A stretch of 20,564 nucleotides of DNA from Allobrachymonas sp. (GCA_030529305.1 JAUMXD010000021.1:1-20564), one strand, 5' to 3'; positions 1 through 7,173 are shown, numbered from the stretch's first letter. A program made the numbers and translations. The notes: generated by a model from the sequence alone, not told the origin.

Positions 1-568
1 CTTTCCACAAAGGCAGGCTGTTGGGGAAGCGGCTGCGCCCGCGGCGCACCCAGCGGTCCATCACTGCGTTGCGTTGCGGGCTGTAGATGGTGACGCAGGC
101 GCGGTCGCTGAGCAGCGGCACCACGAGCATGCCGCCGGCGTCCATGCCCAGAAAGTGCGGGGCGAACAGAATAGTGGGTTTGGGCGCGCGCAGGGCGGCG
201 CTGTCGCTTGCCAGGTGAATGCGGCGTTGCAGCAAAGCTGGGTTGCCGTGCCAGAGCCAGATGCGATCAAACAGCGACTGGGCCAGGCGCACGCAATGCT
301 GGCGGATGATGCGGCGGCGCTGGGCCGCGCTCAGCTCGGGAAAGCACAGCTGCAAATTCACATCGGCAATGTGCTTGCGTTTGCGCGCCAAATCCAGCAG
401 CAGATACATGAGCCACCCCAGCGCCGCGCCCAAGGCCCGCCAAACGCCCAGCGGCAAGCGGGCCAGCAGCGCCAGCAGGGCGTACACGGCGCGCTCGGTG
501 CCGCTTGGTGGGGGCAGTGCGTGCTGTGGCTCGGCCTGGGCTGGGTTGGCTTGGTCGGTGCTGGGCAT
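1..568 (-). CDS. LpxL/HtrB-type lysophospholipid (lipid A) acyltransferase, partial (3' end beyond left edge)
   Basis: This is the second of two tandem acyltransferase genes and the left edge cuts its C-terminus, leaving about 189 residues. The family transfers an acyl chain from acyl-ACP to the Kdo-lipid A precursor at the inner face of the cytoplasmic membrane. The visible N-terminal part has a Pro/Ala-rich start, then a hydrophobic anchor around residues 27-58 (ALLALLARLPLGVWRALGA onward), a basic stretch (LARKRKH), and the HX4D acyltransferase motif in APHFLGMDAGGM near residue 137. The start ATG (566-568) overlaps the stop of the upstream acyltransferase in a TGATG arrangement, so translation is probably coupled. 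Whether this copy adds the first or second secondary chain (LpxL or LpxM role) cannot be decided from the sequence. The family assignment is firm and the exact substrate is not. Confidence 0.88.
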   Translation of the reverse strand, partial: MPSTDQANPAQAEPQHALPPPSGTERAVYALLALLARLPLGVWRALGAALGWLMYLLLDLARKRKHIADVNLQLCFPELSAAQRRRIIRQHCVRLAQSLFDRIWLWHGNPALLQRRIHLASDSAALRAPKPTILFAPHFLGMDAGGMLVVPLLSDRACVTIYSPQRNAVMDRWVRRGRSRFPNSLPLWK

Positions 569-1584
569 CACGCAGCGGGTTCTCCTGTGGTGGAAGCAGG
601 GCCGGTGGCGGTGTGCGGCTGGGCATTTACGGCTGTAGCTGCGTCAGCCTGTGTATCGACTTGCGCATGGTTATTGGCATTGCCCTTGCTGTTACTACCC
701 GCATCGGCCGGTGGCAGGGCGGCTGGCGCTGTTCTTTCGGTGCCGCCCTCGGTGCCAGGCTGCGCGCGTGGGTGGCGGTAGCGGGCGTAGCTCCACATGT
801 ATTGGTCGGGCGCGGCCAGAATCAGTGTTTCCATTGCGCGGTTGATTTGCTCCACGGCGGTTTGCAGGTCGGCCGAGAGCGGCTCAGTCATGGGCACGCA
901 GTGCAGGCGGTAGCCGCGCGCGGCGGGCAGGCGTTCGCCCCAGATGATCACGGGTACGGCCCCTGTTTGGTGCACCAGTTTGGCAGCCAGCGTCATGGTG
1001 TAGGCCGGGCGGCCGAAAAACGGCGCCCACAGCCCCTGGCCCTGCGGCGGCACGTGGTCGGGCAGCAGGCCCACGGCGCGGCCCTGGCGCAGTTCGCGCA
1101 CCATCTGGCGCACGCCGGCCAGGGTGGTGGGCACAGTGCGCAGGCCGGGGCGGTTGCGCACATGCTTCATCATCTCACTCATCCAGCCCTGCTTGGGCGG
1201 ACGGTACATCACGGTCAGGTCGCCGTATTGCGCATGAAAACGTTCGGCCACCATCTGCGCGGTGATTTCAAAGCAGCCCAGGTGCGGCGTCAAAAACACG
1301 ATGCCGCGCCGTTGCGCGTAGGCGTGCTCGATGTGTTCGATGCCTTGCCAGAAAGTGGGCACGGGCTGGCCCAGCCACAGGCGGGGCAGTTCCAGCATCA
1401 TGCGGCCGTTGTGGGCGATGCCGCCGCGCACCTGGCGCGCACTCAGGCCCGCTTGGGCGCGGTTTTCGTTCCAGCGTTTGCGAAAGCGGCCAGACAGGCT
1501 GTACACCACCCAGCCCATCACGGCGCCGATGGCGTGCAAGAGCCACAAGGGAAAGTGGGACAAAAAACGAAAAAGGCCAGTCAT
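568..1584 (-). CDS. LpxL/HtrB-type lysophospholipid (lipid A) acyltransferase with low-complexity C-terminal tail
   Basis: This protein of 338 residues is a lipid A secondary acyltransferase that would act at the cytoplasmic face of the inner membrane. I place the start at the ATG ending at 1584 because the protein then begins MTGLFRFLSHFPLWLLHAIG, the usual N-terminal anchor of the family. An open frame runs further upstream to 1968, but those residues look non-coding. The HX4E motif lies in TPHLGCFEITAQ, and downstream blocks typical of the family are visible: VMYRPPKQGWMSEMM, LLPDHVPPQGQGLWAPFFG and YMWSYARYRHP. After that normal end the protein continues for about 65 residues rich in Ala, Thr, Asn, Pro and Gln, with no recognisable domain. 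There is no strong Shine-Dalgarno sequence. The next gene overlaps the stop by one base, forming a two-gene operon. Its divergent neighbour is metK. Confidence 0.9.
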   Translation of the reverse strand: MTGLFRFLSHFPLWLLHAIGAVMGWVVYSLSGRFRKRWNENRAQAGLSARQVRGGIAHNGRMMLELPRLWLGQPVPTFWQGIEHIEHAYAQRRGIVFLTPHLGCFEITAQMVAERFHAQYGDLTVMYRPPKQGWMSEMMKHVRNRPGLRTVPTTLAGVRQMVRELRQGRAVGLLPDHVPPQGQGLWAPFFGRPAYTMTLAAKLVHQTGAVPVIIWGERLPAARGYRLHCVPMTEPLSADLQTAVEQINRAMETLILAAPDQYMWSYARYRHPRAQPGTEGGTERTAPAALPPADAGSNSKGNANNHAQVDTQADAATAVNAQPHTATGPASTTGEPAA

Positions 1585-1851
1585 GTCGGTCTGTTCAAAA
1601 CGGCTTGCAGGGCTTGCCGGGGTGAGGATGGGGTCAGCGTAAATACGTGCGGTGCCAGCGCAGCGTTTGTTGCAAAAGGCCGCTTGGGCTTTGTGCCGCG
1701 TAGCCTTTGGCCTTATGCATGTCGTCTGCGCGGGCTTGGCTTCGAATTTGTGCGGCATGAAAGCGCTTGCCAGCAGTATTCCAAACCGTATGCGCGCCGT
1801 TGCAGGAGCCTTGTTTGCGGTAAGGACAATCCCTCGTCTTTTCGCACAAAA

Positions 1852-1860
1852 TGCTATCAT
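1852..1860 (+). promoter_or_regulatory. Extended -10 promoter element for metK
   Basis: TGCTATCAT matches an extended -10 (TGn followed by TATCAT, five of six matches to TATAAT). No good -35 is visible at 16-18 bp upstream, which is common with extended -10 promoters. Transcription would start near 1866-1868, immediately before a stable stem-loop, giving a metK leader of roughly 210 nt. Confidence 0.5.
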
Positions 1861-1866
1861 CCCGCA

Positions 1867-2075
1867 GCGCCGCCGAGTTAAGGAGCAACTTGCAGGGCGG
1901 CCCATTCGCAGCGACGGCAGCATTGGCATGGCCGCAGAAACCGCGCATTGTCGCATGCGAATGCGCAAACGCAGCCCCCTTCAGCCTTTTGGCGCACAGG
2001 CGCAGCTGCGTTCACTGCTAAAGCGTTCGCCAGACTTGGCAACGCGTTGAACATGCTTGCACAAGGAAAACCATC
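1867..2075 (+). promoter_or_regulatory. Structured 5' leader of metK, candidate cis-regulatory RNA
   Basis: The predicted leader starts with a stem GCCGCC (1869-1874) pairing with GGCGGC (1896-1901) around a 21-nt loop containing GTT/AAC and the string AAGGAGCAACTTGCA. A second strong hairpin pairs GCGCATT (1943-1949) with AATGCGC (1960-1966). The leader is long for a single housekeeping gene, and metK makes S-adenosylmethionine, so control by SAM or SAH is plausible. The GGAGC...TGCA string is loosely like the core of SAH riboswitches, but the rest of that fold is not visible. I do not claim a known class. Confidence 0.35.
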
Positions 2076-3257
2076 ATGGCGAACGACTTTCTCTTCACCT
2101 CCGAATCCGTTTCAGAAGGCCACCCTGACAAAGTAGCCGATCAGATTTCTGATGCCGTGCTCGATGCCGTGCTGGCGCAAGACCCGCGCGCGCGCGTAGC
2201 CGCCGAAACGCTGACCAACACCGGCCTGGTGGTGCTGGCGGGCGAAATCAGCGCCAACGCGCATGTGGATTACATAGACGTGGCGCGCAACACCATCAAG
2301 GCCATCGGCTACGACGACACCACCTACGGCATCGATTACAAGGGCTGCGCCGTCATGGTCTGCTACGACAAGCAGAGCAATGACATCGCCCAGGGCGTGG
2401 ATCATGCGAGCGACGATCACTTGAACACCGGCGCGGGCGACCAGGGCCTGATGTTTGGCTACGCCTGCGACGAAACGCCCGAACTGATGCCCGCGCCCAT
2501 TCACTACGCCCACCGCCTGATGGAGCGCCAAAGCGAGCTGCGCAAAAACGGCCGCCTGCCCTTCTTGCGGCCCGATGCCAAAAGCCAGGTCACCATGCGT
2601 TATGTGGATGGCAAGCCGCACAGCATTGAAACCGTGGTGCTCTCCACCCAGCACACGCCTGACCAGAGCGAAACCCCCACCAAGATGAAGGCCAGCTTCA
2701 TCGAAGCCGTGGTGGAAGAAATCATCAAACCCGTGCTGCCCGCCGAGTGGTTGAAAGACACCCAATACCTCATCAACCCCACCGGGCGCTTTGTGGTGGG
2801 CGGCCCGCAGGGCGATTGCGGCCTCACTGGTCGCAAGATCATCGTCGATACTTATGGCGGCGCCTGCCCGCACGGCGGCGGCGCTTTCAGCGGCAAAGAC
2901 CCCACCAAGGTGGATCGCAGTGCCGCCTACGCCGCGCGCTATGTGGCCAAAAACATCGTGGCGGCCGGCCTGGCGCGCCAGTGCCAGATTCAGGTGGCCT
3001 ACGCCATCGGCGTGGCCGAGCCGATGAACATCACCGTTTACACCGAAGGCACGGGCGTGATTCCCGACGAGCAAATCGCCCAATTGGTGCGCGCGCACTT
3101 CGACCTGCGGCCCAAAGGCATCATCGAAATGCTCAATCTGCAACGCCCCATCTACACCAAGACGGCGGCCTACGGCCACTTCGGCCGCAACGAACCAGAA
3201 TTTACTTGGGAAAACACAGACAAGGCAGCCGCGCTGCGTGCGGCTGCGGGCCTGTAA
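2076..3257 (+). CDS. metK: S-adenosylmethionine synthetase
   Basis: MetK converts ATP and L-methionine to S-adenosylmethionine, phosphate and pyrophosphate in the cytosol, supplying methyl groups to the whole cell. The 393-residue length fits bacterial MetK. Signature blocks are clear: [12 protein letters not shown] at residues 15-26 (ATP and metal site), [12 protein letters not shown] from about residue 119, and the glycine-rich loop [19 protein letters not shown] from about residue 267. The ATG at 2076 is preceded by AAGGA at 2063-2067 with good spacing, which fixes the start. The gene is transcribed alone, divergent from the two acyltransferase genes and convergent with dnaN, with which it shares a terminator. 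Upstream lies a long structured leader, so post-transcriptional control is possible. The identification is secure. Confidence 0.98.
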   Translation: MANDFLFTSESVSEGHPDKVADQISDAVLDAVLAQDPRARVAAETLTNTGLVVLAGEISANAHVDYIDVARNTIKAIGYDDTTYGIDYKGCAVMVCYDKQSNDIAQGVDHASDDHLNTGAGDQGLMFGYACDETPELMPAPIHYAHRLMERQSELRKNGRLPFLRPDAKSQVTMRYVDGKPHSIETVVLSTQHTPDQSETPTKMKASFIEAVVEEIIKPVLPAEWLKDTQYLINPTGRFVVGGPQGDCGLTGRKIIVDTYGGACPHGGGAFSGKDPTKVDRSAAYAARYVAKNIVAAGLARQCQIQVAYAIGVAEPMNITVYTEGTGVIPDEQIAQLVRAHFDLRPKGIIEMLNLQRPIYTKTAAYGHFGRNEPEFTWENTDKAAALRAAAGL

Positions 3258-3283
3258 AGGCCCGGAGCGCAGTGTACGTGTCT

Positions 3284-3417
3284 GTGTTTCAGTGCAGGCT
3301 CATGTCGGCGAAGCCGACGTGAAGTGCCGTCAGGCACGTGCCAAAGCTAAAAGACTGATAGAACCGCTGCCTTGAAAGTCGCACGCTGTACTGCGTGCGG
3401 CTGCAGACCTGAAACAC
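3284..3417 (+). other. Multi-branched structured element in the metK-dnaN gap
   Basis: GTGTTTCAG (3284-3292) pairs perfectly with CTGAAACAC (3409-3417). The stem continues as TGCAG (3293-3297) with CTGCA (3401-3405), leaving GAC as a bulge, so about 14 bp close the element. Inside are three local hairpins: ATGTCGGC/GCCGACGT (3302-3320, loop GAA), GTGCC/GGCAC (3324-3337, loop GTCA) and CGCACGC/GCGTGCG (3380-3399, 6-nt loop). It could be a structured metK 3' UTR, a small RNA, or a decayed interspersed repeat. The strand is assumed from metK transcription. No open frame of interest is present. Confidence 0.5.
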
Positions 3418-3466
3418 GCTCAACCGCTTGAACGGCGCGCATTAAAACGCCTCACCCACCCAACAA

Positions 3467-3501
3467 AAAAGCCCTGCCAGCAAATCGCGAGCAGGGCTTT
3501 T
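3467..3501. terminator. Bidirectional intrinsic terminator between metK and dnaN
   Basis: AAAAGCCCTGC (3467-3477) pairs with GCAGGGCTTTT (3491-3501) around a 13-nt loop. T residues follow on the plus strand and, through the A-run at 3465-3470, also on the minus strand. The position between two convergent genes fits a terminator that works in both directions. Confidence 0.88.
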
Positions 3502-3559
3502 GTGTTTTCACCGATCACCGATGCCAATGCATGGCATGCACCGGTGATGGGATGAGCCA

Positions 3560-4666
3560 TCAAATCCGCATCGGCATGACCACGTATTTGAACTGCGTGT
3601 TGTCGGGGATGGTGATGAGCGCCGAGCTGTTGCCATCTTGCAGGGCGATTTGCACCATCTCCTGATCCATGTTGGTGAGCGCATCGATCAGGTAGGTGAC
3701 GTTGAAGCCGATCTCCATCGCATCGCCGCTGTATTCGATGTCGAGTTCGTCCACCGCCTCTTCCTGCTCGGCGTTGTTGCTGGCAATGCGCAGGGTGCCG
3801 GGTTCGACGTTGATGCGCACGCCCTTGAATTTTTCGCTGGTGAGAATGGCCGTGCGTTGCAGCGCGGCCAACAGCGGCAAGCGCCCCAGCACGAGGTGGT
3901 GGCGGTTGTCTTTGGGGATGACACGGTGATAGTCGGGGAATTTGCCCTCCACCAGCTTGGTGACGAATTCCATCTTGCCAAAGCGGAAGCGCGCCTGGTT
4001 GTTGGCAAATTGCAGTTCCAGCGGCTCGTCGCTGTCGCTGAGCAGGCGCTGCAATTCAAGCACGGTTTTGCGCGGCAGGATGACTTCCTGCTTGGGCACC
4101 TCAATGTCCAGCTCGGCGCTGGTAAAGGCCAGGCGGTGGCCGTCGGTGGCGACCAGGCTCAGCGTTTTGCCCTCGGCCACGAACAGGATGCCGTTGAGGT
4201 AATAGCGAATGTCGTGCACGGCCATAGCAAACGACACTTGCGCCAGCAGGCGCTTGAGCGTCTTTTGCGGCACGCTGAAGGCAGGGCCAAAATTGGCAGC
4301 CTCTTGCACCAGCGGAAAGTCTTCGGCCGGCAGCGTTTGCAGGGTGAACTTGCTCTTGCCGCCCTTGAGCACCACTTTGCCCTGGGCCGATTCGAGCGTC
4401 ACGGTCTGGTCAGGCGGCATGCTGCGCAAGATGTCGATCAGCTTGCGCGCGCCCACGGTGGTTTGAAAGCTGGCGCTGTCGCCGCCCAGCGTTTCGCTGG
4501 TGCGGATCTGGATTTCGAGGTCGCTGGCCAGCAACTCCAGCGTTTCGCCCTGTTTGCGCAGCAGCACGTTGGAAAGGATGGGCAGGGTTTGGCGCCGCTC
4601 CACCACCCCTGCCACGGATTGCAGGGCTGCGAGAACCTGAGCCTGAGGGGCTTTGAAGACTTGCAT
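3560..4666 (-). CDS. dnaN: DNA polymerase III beta sliding clamp
   Basis: DnaN forms the ring-shaped dimer that tethers polymerase III and other repair and replication proteins to DNA. The 368-residue length is standard. The start MQVFKAPQAQVLAALQSVAGVV and the block VVERRQTLPILSNVLL are typical of domain 1. LVATDGHRLA lies in domain 2, FPDYHRVIP in domain 3, and the chain ends in the characteristic YVVMPMRI. Three clamp domains of about 120 residues each are therefore complete. No clear Shine-Dalgarno is visible before the ATG at 4666. The odd point is location: dnaN usually directly follows dnaA, but here dnaA is about 13 kb away on the same strand, and the gene after dnaN is the convergent metK instead of recF or gyrB. 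Confidence 0.98.
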   Translation of the reverse strand: MQVFKAPQAQVLAALQSVAGVVERRQTLPILSNVLLRKQGETLELLASDLEIQIRTSETLGGDSASFQTTVGARKLIDILRSMPPDQTVTLESAQGKVVLKGGKSKFTLQTLPAEDFPLVQEAANFGPAFSVPQKTLKRLLAQVSFAMAVHDIRYYLNGILFVAEGKTLSLVATDGHRLAFTSAELDIEVPKQEVILPRKTVLELQRLLSDSDEPLELQFANNQARFRFGKMEFVTKLVEGKFPDYHRVIPKDNRHHLVLGRLPLLAALQRTAILTSEKFKGVRINVEPGTLRIASNNAEQEEAVDELDIEYSGDAMEIGFNVTYLIDALTNMDQEMVQIALQDGNSSALITIPDNTQFKYVVMPMRI

Positions 4667-4808
4667 GATGAAAAATAAAAGCGGTAATTAAAACAAGAAA
4701 GGCCCACAGTCTGCCACAGCATCGGCTTGTGCGGATGGGCGGCGGCGCAAGGCCCAAACAGCCGCCATGGCGGGCCGTGTTGTGATGGTTGGCCGCATGC
4801 AGCCAAAG

Positions 4809-4941
4809 TTGCGAGCCTGATGCCGCTGCATTGTAACGACAACGTCACATCCCGTGCATTTGTTCACACAAGGGGCAAGGCCAATAGGGTTTGAGCAATA
4901 GAGGCTTGCTGGAAAAGCGCTGCGGCCACTTCGGCCGTTTT
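4809..4941 (+). ncRNA. Candidate small RNA between dnaN and selD (promoter plus terminator-like hairpin)
   Basis: TTGCGA (4809-4814) and TGTAAC (4832-4837) lie 17 bp apart, each matching four of six consensus positions. About 90 nt downstream, CGGCC (4923-4927) pairs with GGCCG (4933-4937), followed by TTTT (4938-4941), which resembles an intrinsic terminator. No gene ends upstream of it on the plus strand, so the terminator would otherwise have nothing to terminate. The promoter is weak and overlaps the proposed dnaN -10 on the other strand. Treat as speculative. Confidence 0.2.
4830..4835 (-). promoter_or_regulatory. Possible -10 element for dnaN
   Basis: On the minus strand this reads TACAAT, a five-of-six match to TATAAT. 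Transcription would start near 4823 and give a dnaN leader of about 157 nt. No convincing -35 is seen at standard spacing, so this is only a candidate. It would let dnaN be expressed independently of the distant dnaA. Confidence 0.3.
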
Positions 4942-5162
4942 GTTCGACAAGCAGCCTAAGCTCAAGCGCTGACAGCGACGTAAGCAAGCAATGATCCATG
5001 CTGCCTTACATGACGCCTATCAATCAAGGCGGATAGATCTGCCAAACGTACCGCAAAGCAGGCACAGCTGCAGGGCAATTGGCTGCACAATCGCTCCGTC
5101 TTGCTTCATCTTTTGGGGCATCGCGCCTGCATCAATCGTTGCCAAGTTTCATGACGACAAAC

Positions 5163-6245
5163 ATGAGTACAAACACCTCTCTTGCCGAATCGGTTGAACC
5201 CATCCGCCTCACCACCCTGGCCCACGGCGGGGGCTGTGGCTGCAAGATTGCACCGGCCGTTCTGCAGCAAATCATGGCTGCCGTGCCCGTCGGGGTGTTG
5301 CCGCCGCAGCTGTTGGTGGGCACTGAATCGTCAGACGATGCGGCGGTGTGCCAAATCAACGCCACGCAGGCGCTGGTGGCCACCACCGACTTTTTCACGC
5401 CCATCGTGGACGATGCCTTCGACTTTGGCCGCATCGCCGCCACCAACGCCCTGTCGGACGTGTACGCCATGGGCGCGCAGCCCATTCTGGCGCTGGCGAT
5501 TGTGGGCATGCCGCTCAAGCAACTGCCGCCCGAGCAGATCGCGCGCATCCTGCAAGGCGGCGCATCGGTCTGTGCCGATGCGGGCATCCCGCTGGCGGGC
5601 GGGCATTCCATCGACATTGCCGAGCCGGTGTACGGCTTGGTGGGCCTTGGGCTGCTGGATCCACAGCACCTCAAAAAGAACAGCGGCGCGCAGGCGGGCG
5701 ATGCGCTGGTGCTGGGCAAACCGCTGGGCGTGGGCATTTTGTCGGCCGCTTTGAAAAAAGGTCTGTTGTCGGAAGCAGGCTATGCCGACATGCTTCGCGT
5801 CACCACCACGCTCAATCGCGCAGGCAGTGCGTTGGCGCAGCTGCCTGCTGTGCATGCCATGACGGACGTAACTGGCTTTGGCCTGGCCGGCCACTTGCTG
5901 GAAATTTGCCGCGCCTCGCAATTGGCGGCCGAAGTGAACTGGGCCCGCCTGCCTTTGTTGGACTTGGCCGTACAGCACGCGCAAGCGGGCATTGCCACTG
6001 GCGCCAGTACGCGCAACTGGGCCAGTTACGGGGCCGAAGTGCAACTGCCTGCTGATTGGCAAGACTGGCAGCAGAAGCTGCTGGCCGACCCGCAAACCTC
6101 GGGCGGCCTGCTCGTGGCCTGTGCGCCGCAAGCCGTGCCGCAGGTGCTCGATATCTTCCGCCAACACGGCTGCGCCGAAGCGGCGGTGATTGGCCAGATG
6201 CAGGCGGGCGCACCCCAGCTGCGCGTGCAGGCCGATGTGGGGTAA
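5163..6245 (+). CDS. selD: Selenide, water dikinase (selenophosphate synthetase)
   Basis: SelD makes selenophosphate from selenide and ATP, the selenium donor for selenocysteine and for 2-selenouridine in tRNA. The catalytic N-terminal motif HGGGCGCK is present at residues 21-28, with Cys25 and Lys28 matching Cys17 and Lys20 of the E. coli enzyme, so this form does not use selenocysteine. ESSDDAAV, TTDFFTPIVDDAFDFGRIAA, NALSDVYAMGA and the late ADPQTSGGLLVA are standard family blocks. The full length of about 360 residues is normal. The start is uncertain: in-frame ATGs lie at 5163, 5151 and 5079, none with a good Shine-Dalgarno. I prefer 5163 because it leaves a short leader before EPIRLTTLAHGG. 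No selA, selB, selC or mnmH is in the window, so which selenium pathway it feeds is unknown here. Confidence 0.95.
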   Translation: MSTNTSLAESVEPIRLTTLAHGGGCGCKIAPAVLQQIMAAVPVGVLPPQLLVGTESSDDAAVCQINATQALVATTDFFTPIVDDAFDFGRIAATNALSDVYAMGAQPILALAIVGMPLKQLPPEQIARILQGGASVCADAGIPLAGGHSIDIAEPVYGLVGLGLLDPQHLKKNSGAQAGDALVLGKPLGVGILSAALKKGLLSEAGYADMLRVTTTLNRAGSALAQLPAVHAMTDVTGFGLAGHLLEICRASQLAAEVNWARLPLLDLAVQHAQAGIATGASTRNWASYGAEVQLPADWQDWQQKLLADPQTSGGLLVACAPQAVPQVLDIFRQHGCAEAAVIGQMQAGAPQLRVQADVG

Positions 6246-6331
6246 AGGCCATGGTTGCGATGGATTGAGTGGCAGGCTGGACGTGGGGTTCGTCACCATG
6301 CTTGTTTTTTCATCCATCAGTCATCACCCCA

Positions 6332-6368
6332 ACCCCCGCTTGGCTTGGCGGCCAAATGAAGTGGGGGT
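6332..6368. other. Stem-loop downstream of selD
   Basis: ACCCCCGCTT (6332-6341) pairs with AAGTGGGGGT (6359-6368), 10 bp with one G-U pair in RNA. The 17-nt loop can itself pair TTGG with CCAA. It lies about 90 bp after the selD stop. No T-run follows on either strand, so it may protect or end the selD message in another way. Confidence 0.45.
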
Positions 6369-6403
6369 AAATGCCTGCGTGCGCCGCGCGTAGCCTAACT
6401 GCC

Positions 6404-6430
6404 GCAACTACTGCAACTACTGCAACTGTC
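6404..6430. repeat. Short tandem repeat, three 9-bp units
   Basis: Units GCAACTACT, GCAACTACT and GCAACTGTC follow one another directly, then GCAA begins a fourth. It lies in the selD-tpx gap. In one plus frame it reads as a Cys/Asn/Tyr-rich peptide, but that frame has a stop just upstream and no start codon. Confidence 0.7.
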
Positions 6431-6627
6431 GCAAGGCGTGGTGCGGCTTACAGCGCTGTGCGTAATCTCAACGCGAGGCGATGGCACATGGGGCGGGACG
6501 GGGTGCAATGCGCGCCATTTGTGATGTGGCAAAGCGCATCGCCTGTGTTATGGACAAGGCTTGCCATGCCGCAGATCGCCTGCTTCCAGCATTCAAGCGC
6601 CCGGGAGGAGGTTTTGAGCAAGGCTCC

Positions 6628-7128
6628 TTACAGCACTGCCAAAGCCGCGGCGTAGTCGGGCTCTTGCTTGATTTCGGCTACCCGTTCGCTGTGCAGCACG
6701 CGGTTGTTTTCGTCCAGCACGATCACGGCGCGGGCGCACAGGCCGGCGAGTGGCCCGCTTTCAAGCGCCACGCCATAGGCTTGCTTGAATTCGGGGTTGC
6801 GAAAGGTGGAAAGCATGTGCACGTTCTGCAAACCTTCAGCGGCGCAAAAGCGGCTTTGCGCAAAGGGCAAGTCGGCCGAAATGCACAGCACCACCGTGTT
6901 GGCCAGCGCCGCTGCCTCTTGATTGAAGCGGCGGGCCGATGCGGCGCACACGCCCGTATCCACACTGGGAAAAATGTTGAGGATTTTGCGCTGGCCCGCG
7001 TAATCGGCCAGGGTGGCTGCATCCAGTTCGGCCGTGCATAGGCTGAAATCAGCCGCCTGGCTGCCCTTGGCGGGAAACTGACCGCCCACTTGAACCGGCT
7101 GGGCGTTGAGGGTTACGGTGCTGCTCAT
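6628..7128 (-). CDS. tpx: Thiol peroxidase (atypical 2-Cys peroxiredoxin)
   Basis: Tpx reduces hydrogen peroxide and, preferentially, lipid hydroperoxides, using thioredoxin for recycling. The 166-residue protein has the diagnostic peroxidatic site [16 protein letters not shown] with Cys61, and the resolving Cys95 in [11 protein letters not shown]. The ending block [15 protein letters not shown] is also typical. Two further cysteines, Cys31 and Cys82, are present, as in some relatives. The start is fixed by a strong Shine-Dalgarno, AAGGAG, at 7136-7141 before the ATG at 7128. This is one of the best ribosome binding sites in the window and suggests high translation. The gene stands alone, convergent with selD and divergent from the rhomboid gene. 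In bacteria the Cys61-Cys95 pair forms the intramolecular disulfide during the cycle. Confidence 0.96.
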   Translation of the reverse strand: MSSTVTLNAQPVQVGGQFPAKGSQAADFSLCTAELDAATLADYAGQRKILNIFPSVDTGVCAASARRFNQEAAALANTVVLCISADLPFAQSRFCAAEGLQNVHMLSTFRNPEFKQAYGVALESGPLAGLCARAVIVLDENNRVLHSERVAEIKQEPDYAAALAVL

Positions 7129-7155
7129 GTGTTTTCTCCTTCTCTTGGCTCGTTA

Positions 7156-7173
7156 GATTTGACGTGGCAAATC
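7156..7173. promoter_or_regulatory. Perfect inverted repeat upstream of tpx, candidate operator
   Basis: GATTTG (7156-7161) and CAAATC (7168-7173) form a perfect 6-6-6 dyad, about 30 bp before the tpx start. Its symmetry and position suit a dimeric regulator. It does not match a site I can name, and no clear -10/-35 pair was found nearby. Confidence 0.35.

Larger units (their letters stand above)
6246..6627. other. Gene-free gap between selD and tpx
   Basis: This stretch of about 380 bp holds no gene I can support. It contains one stable stem-loop (6332-6368) and a 9-bp tandem repeat (6404-6430), described separately. The two flanking genes are convergent, yet no clear T-tailed intrinsic terminator is visible for either. 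Confidence 0.6.

Noticed and set aside
505..1881. Long plus-strand open frame opposite the first acyltransferase gene
   Set aside because: It is antisense to a well-supported gene, its product is His/Ala/Gly-rich with no domain, and it is explained by high GC content.
1585..1968. N-terminal extension of 128 codons on the first LpxL-type acyltransferase
   Set aside because: The added residues show no conservation pattern and would overlap the metK promoter and leader. The family start at 1584 is natural.
2112..3179. Long minus-strand open frame opposite metK
   Set aside because: It is antisense to metK, whose frame carries all the catalytic motifs.
4860..4868. DnaA-box-like string TTGTTCACA upstream of dnaN
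   Set aside because: It is a single copy with a mismatch at a key position and no companion boxes or AT-rich stretch, so it does not support an origin.
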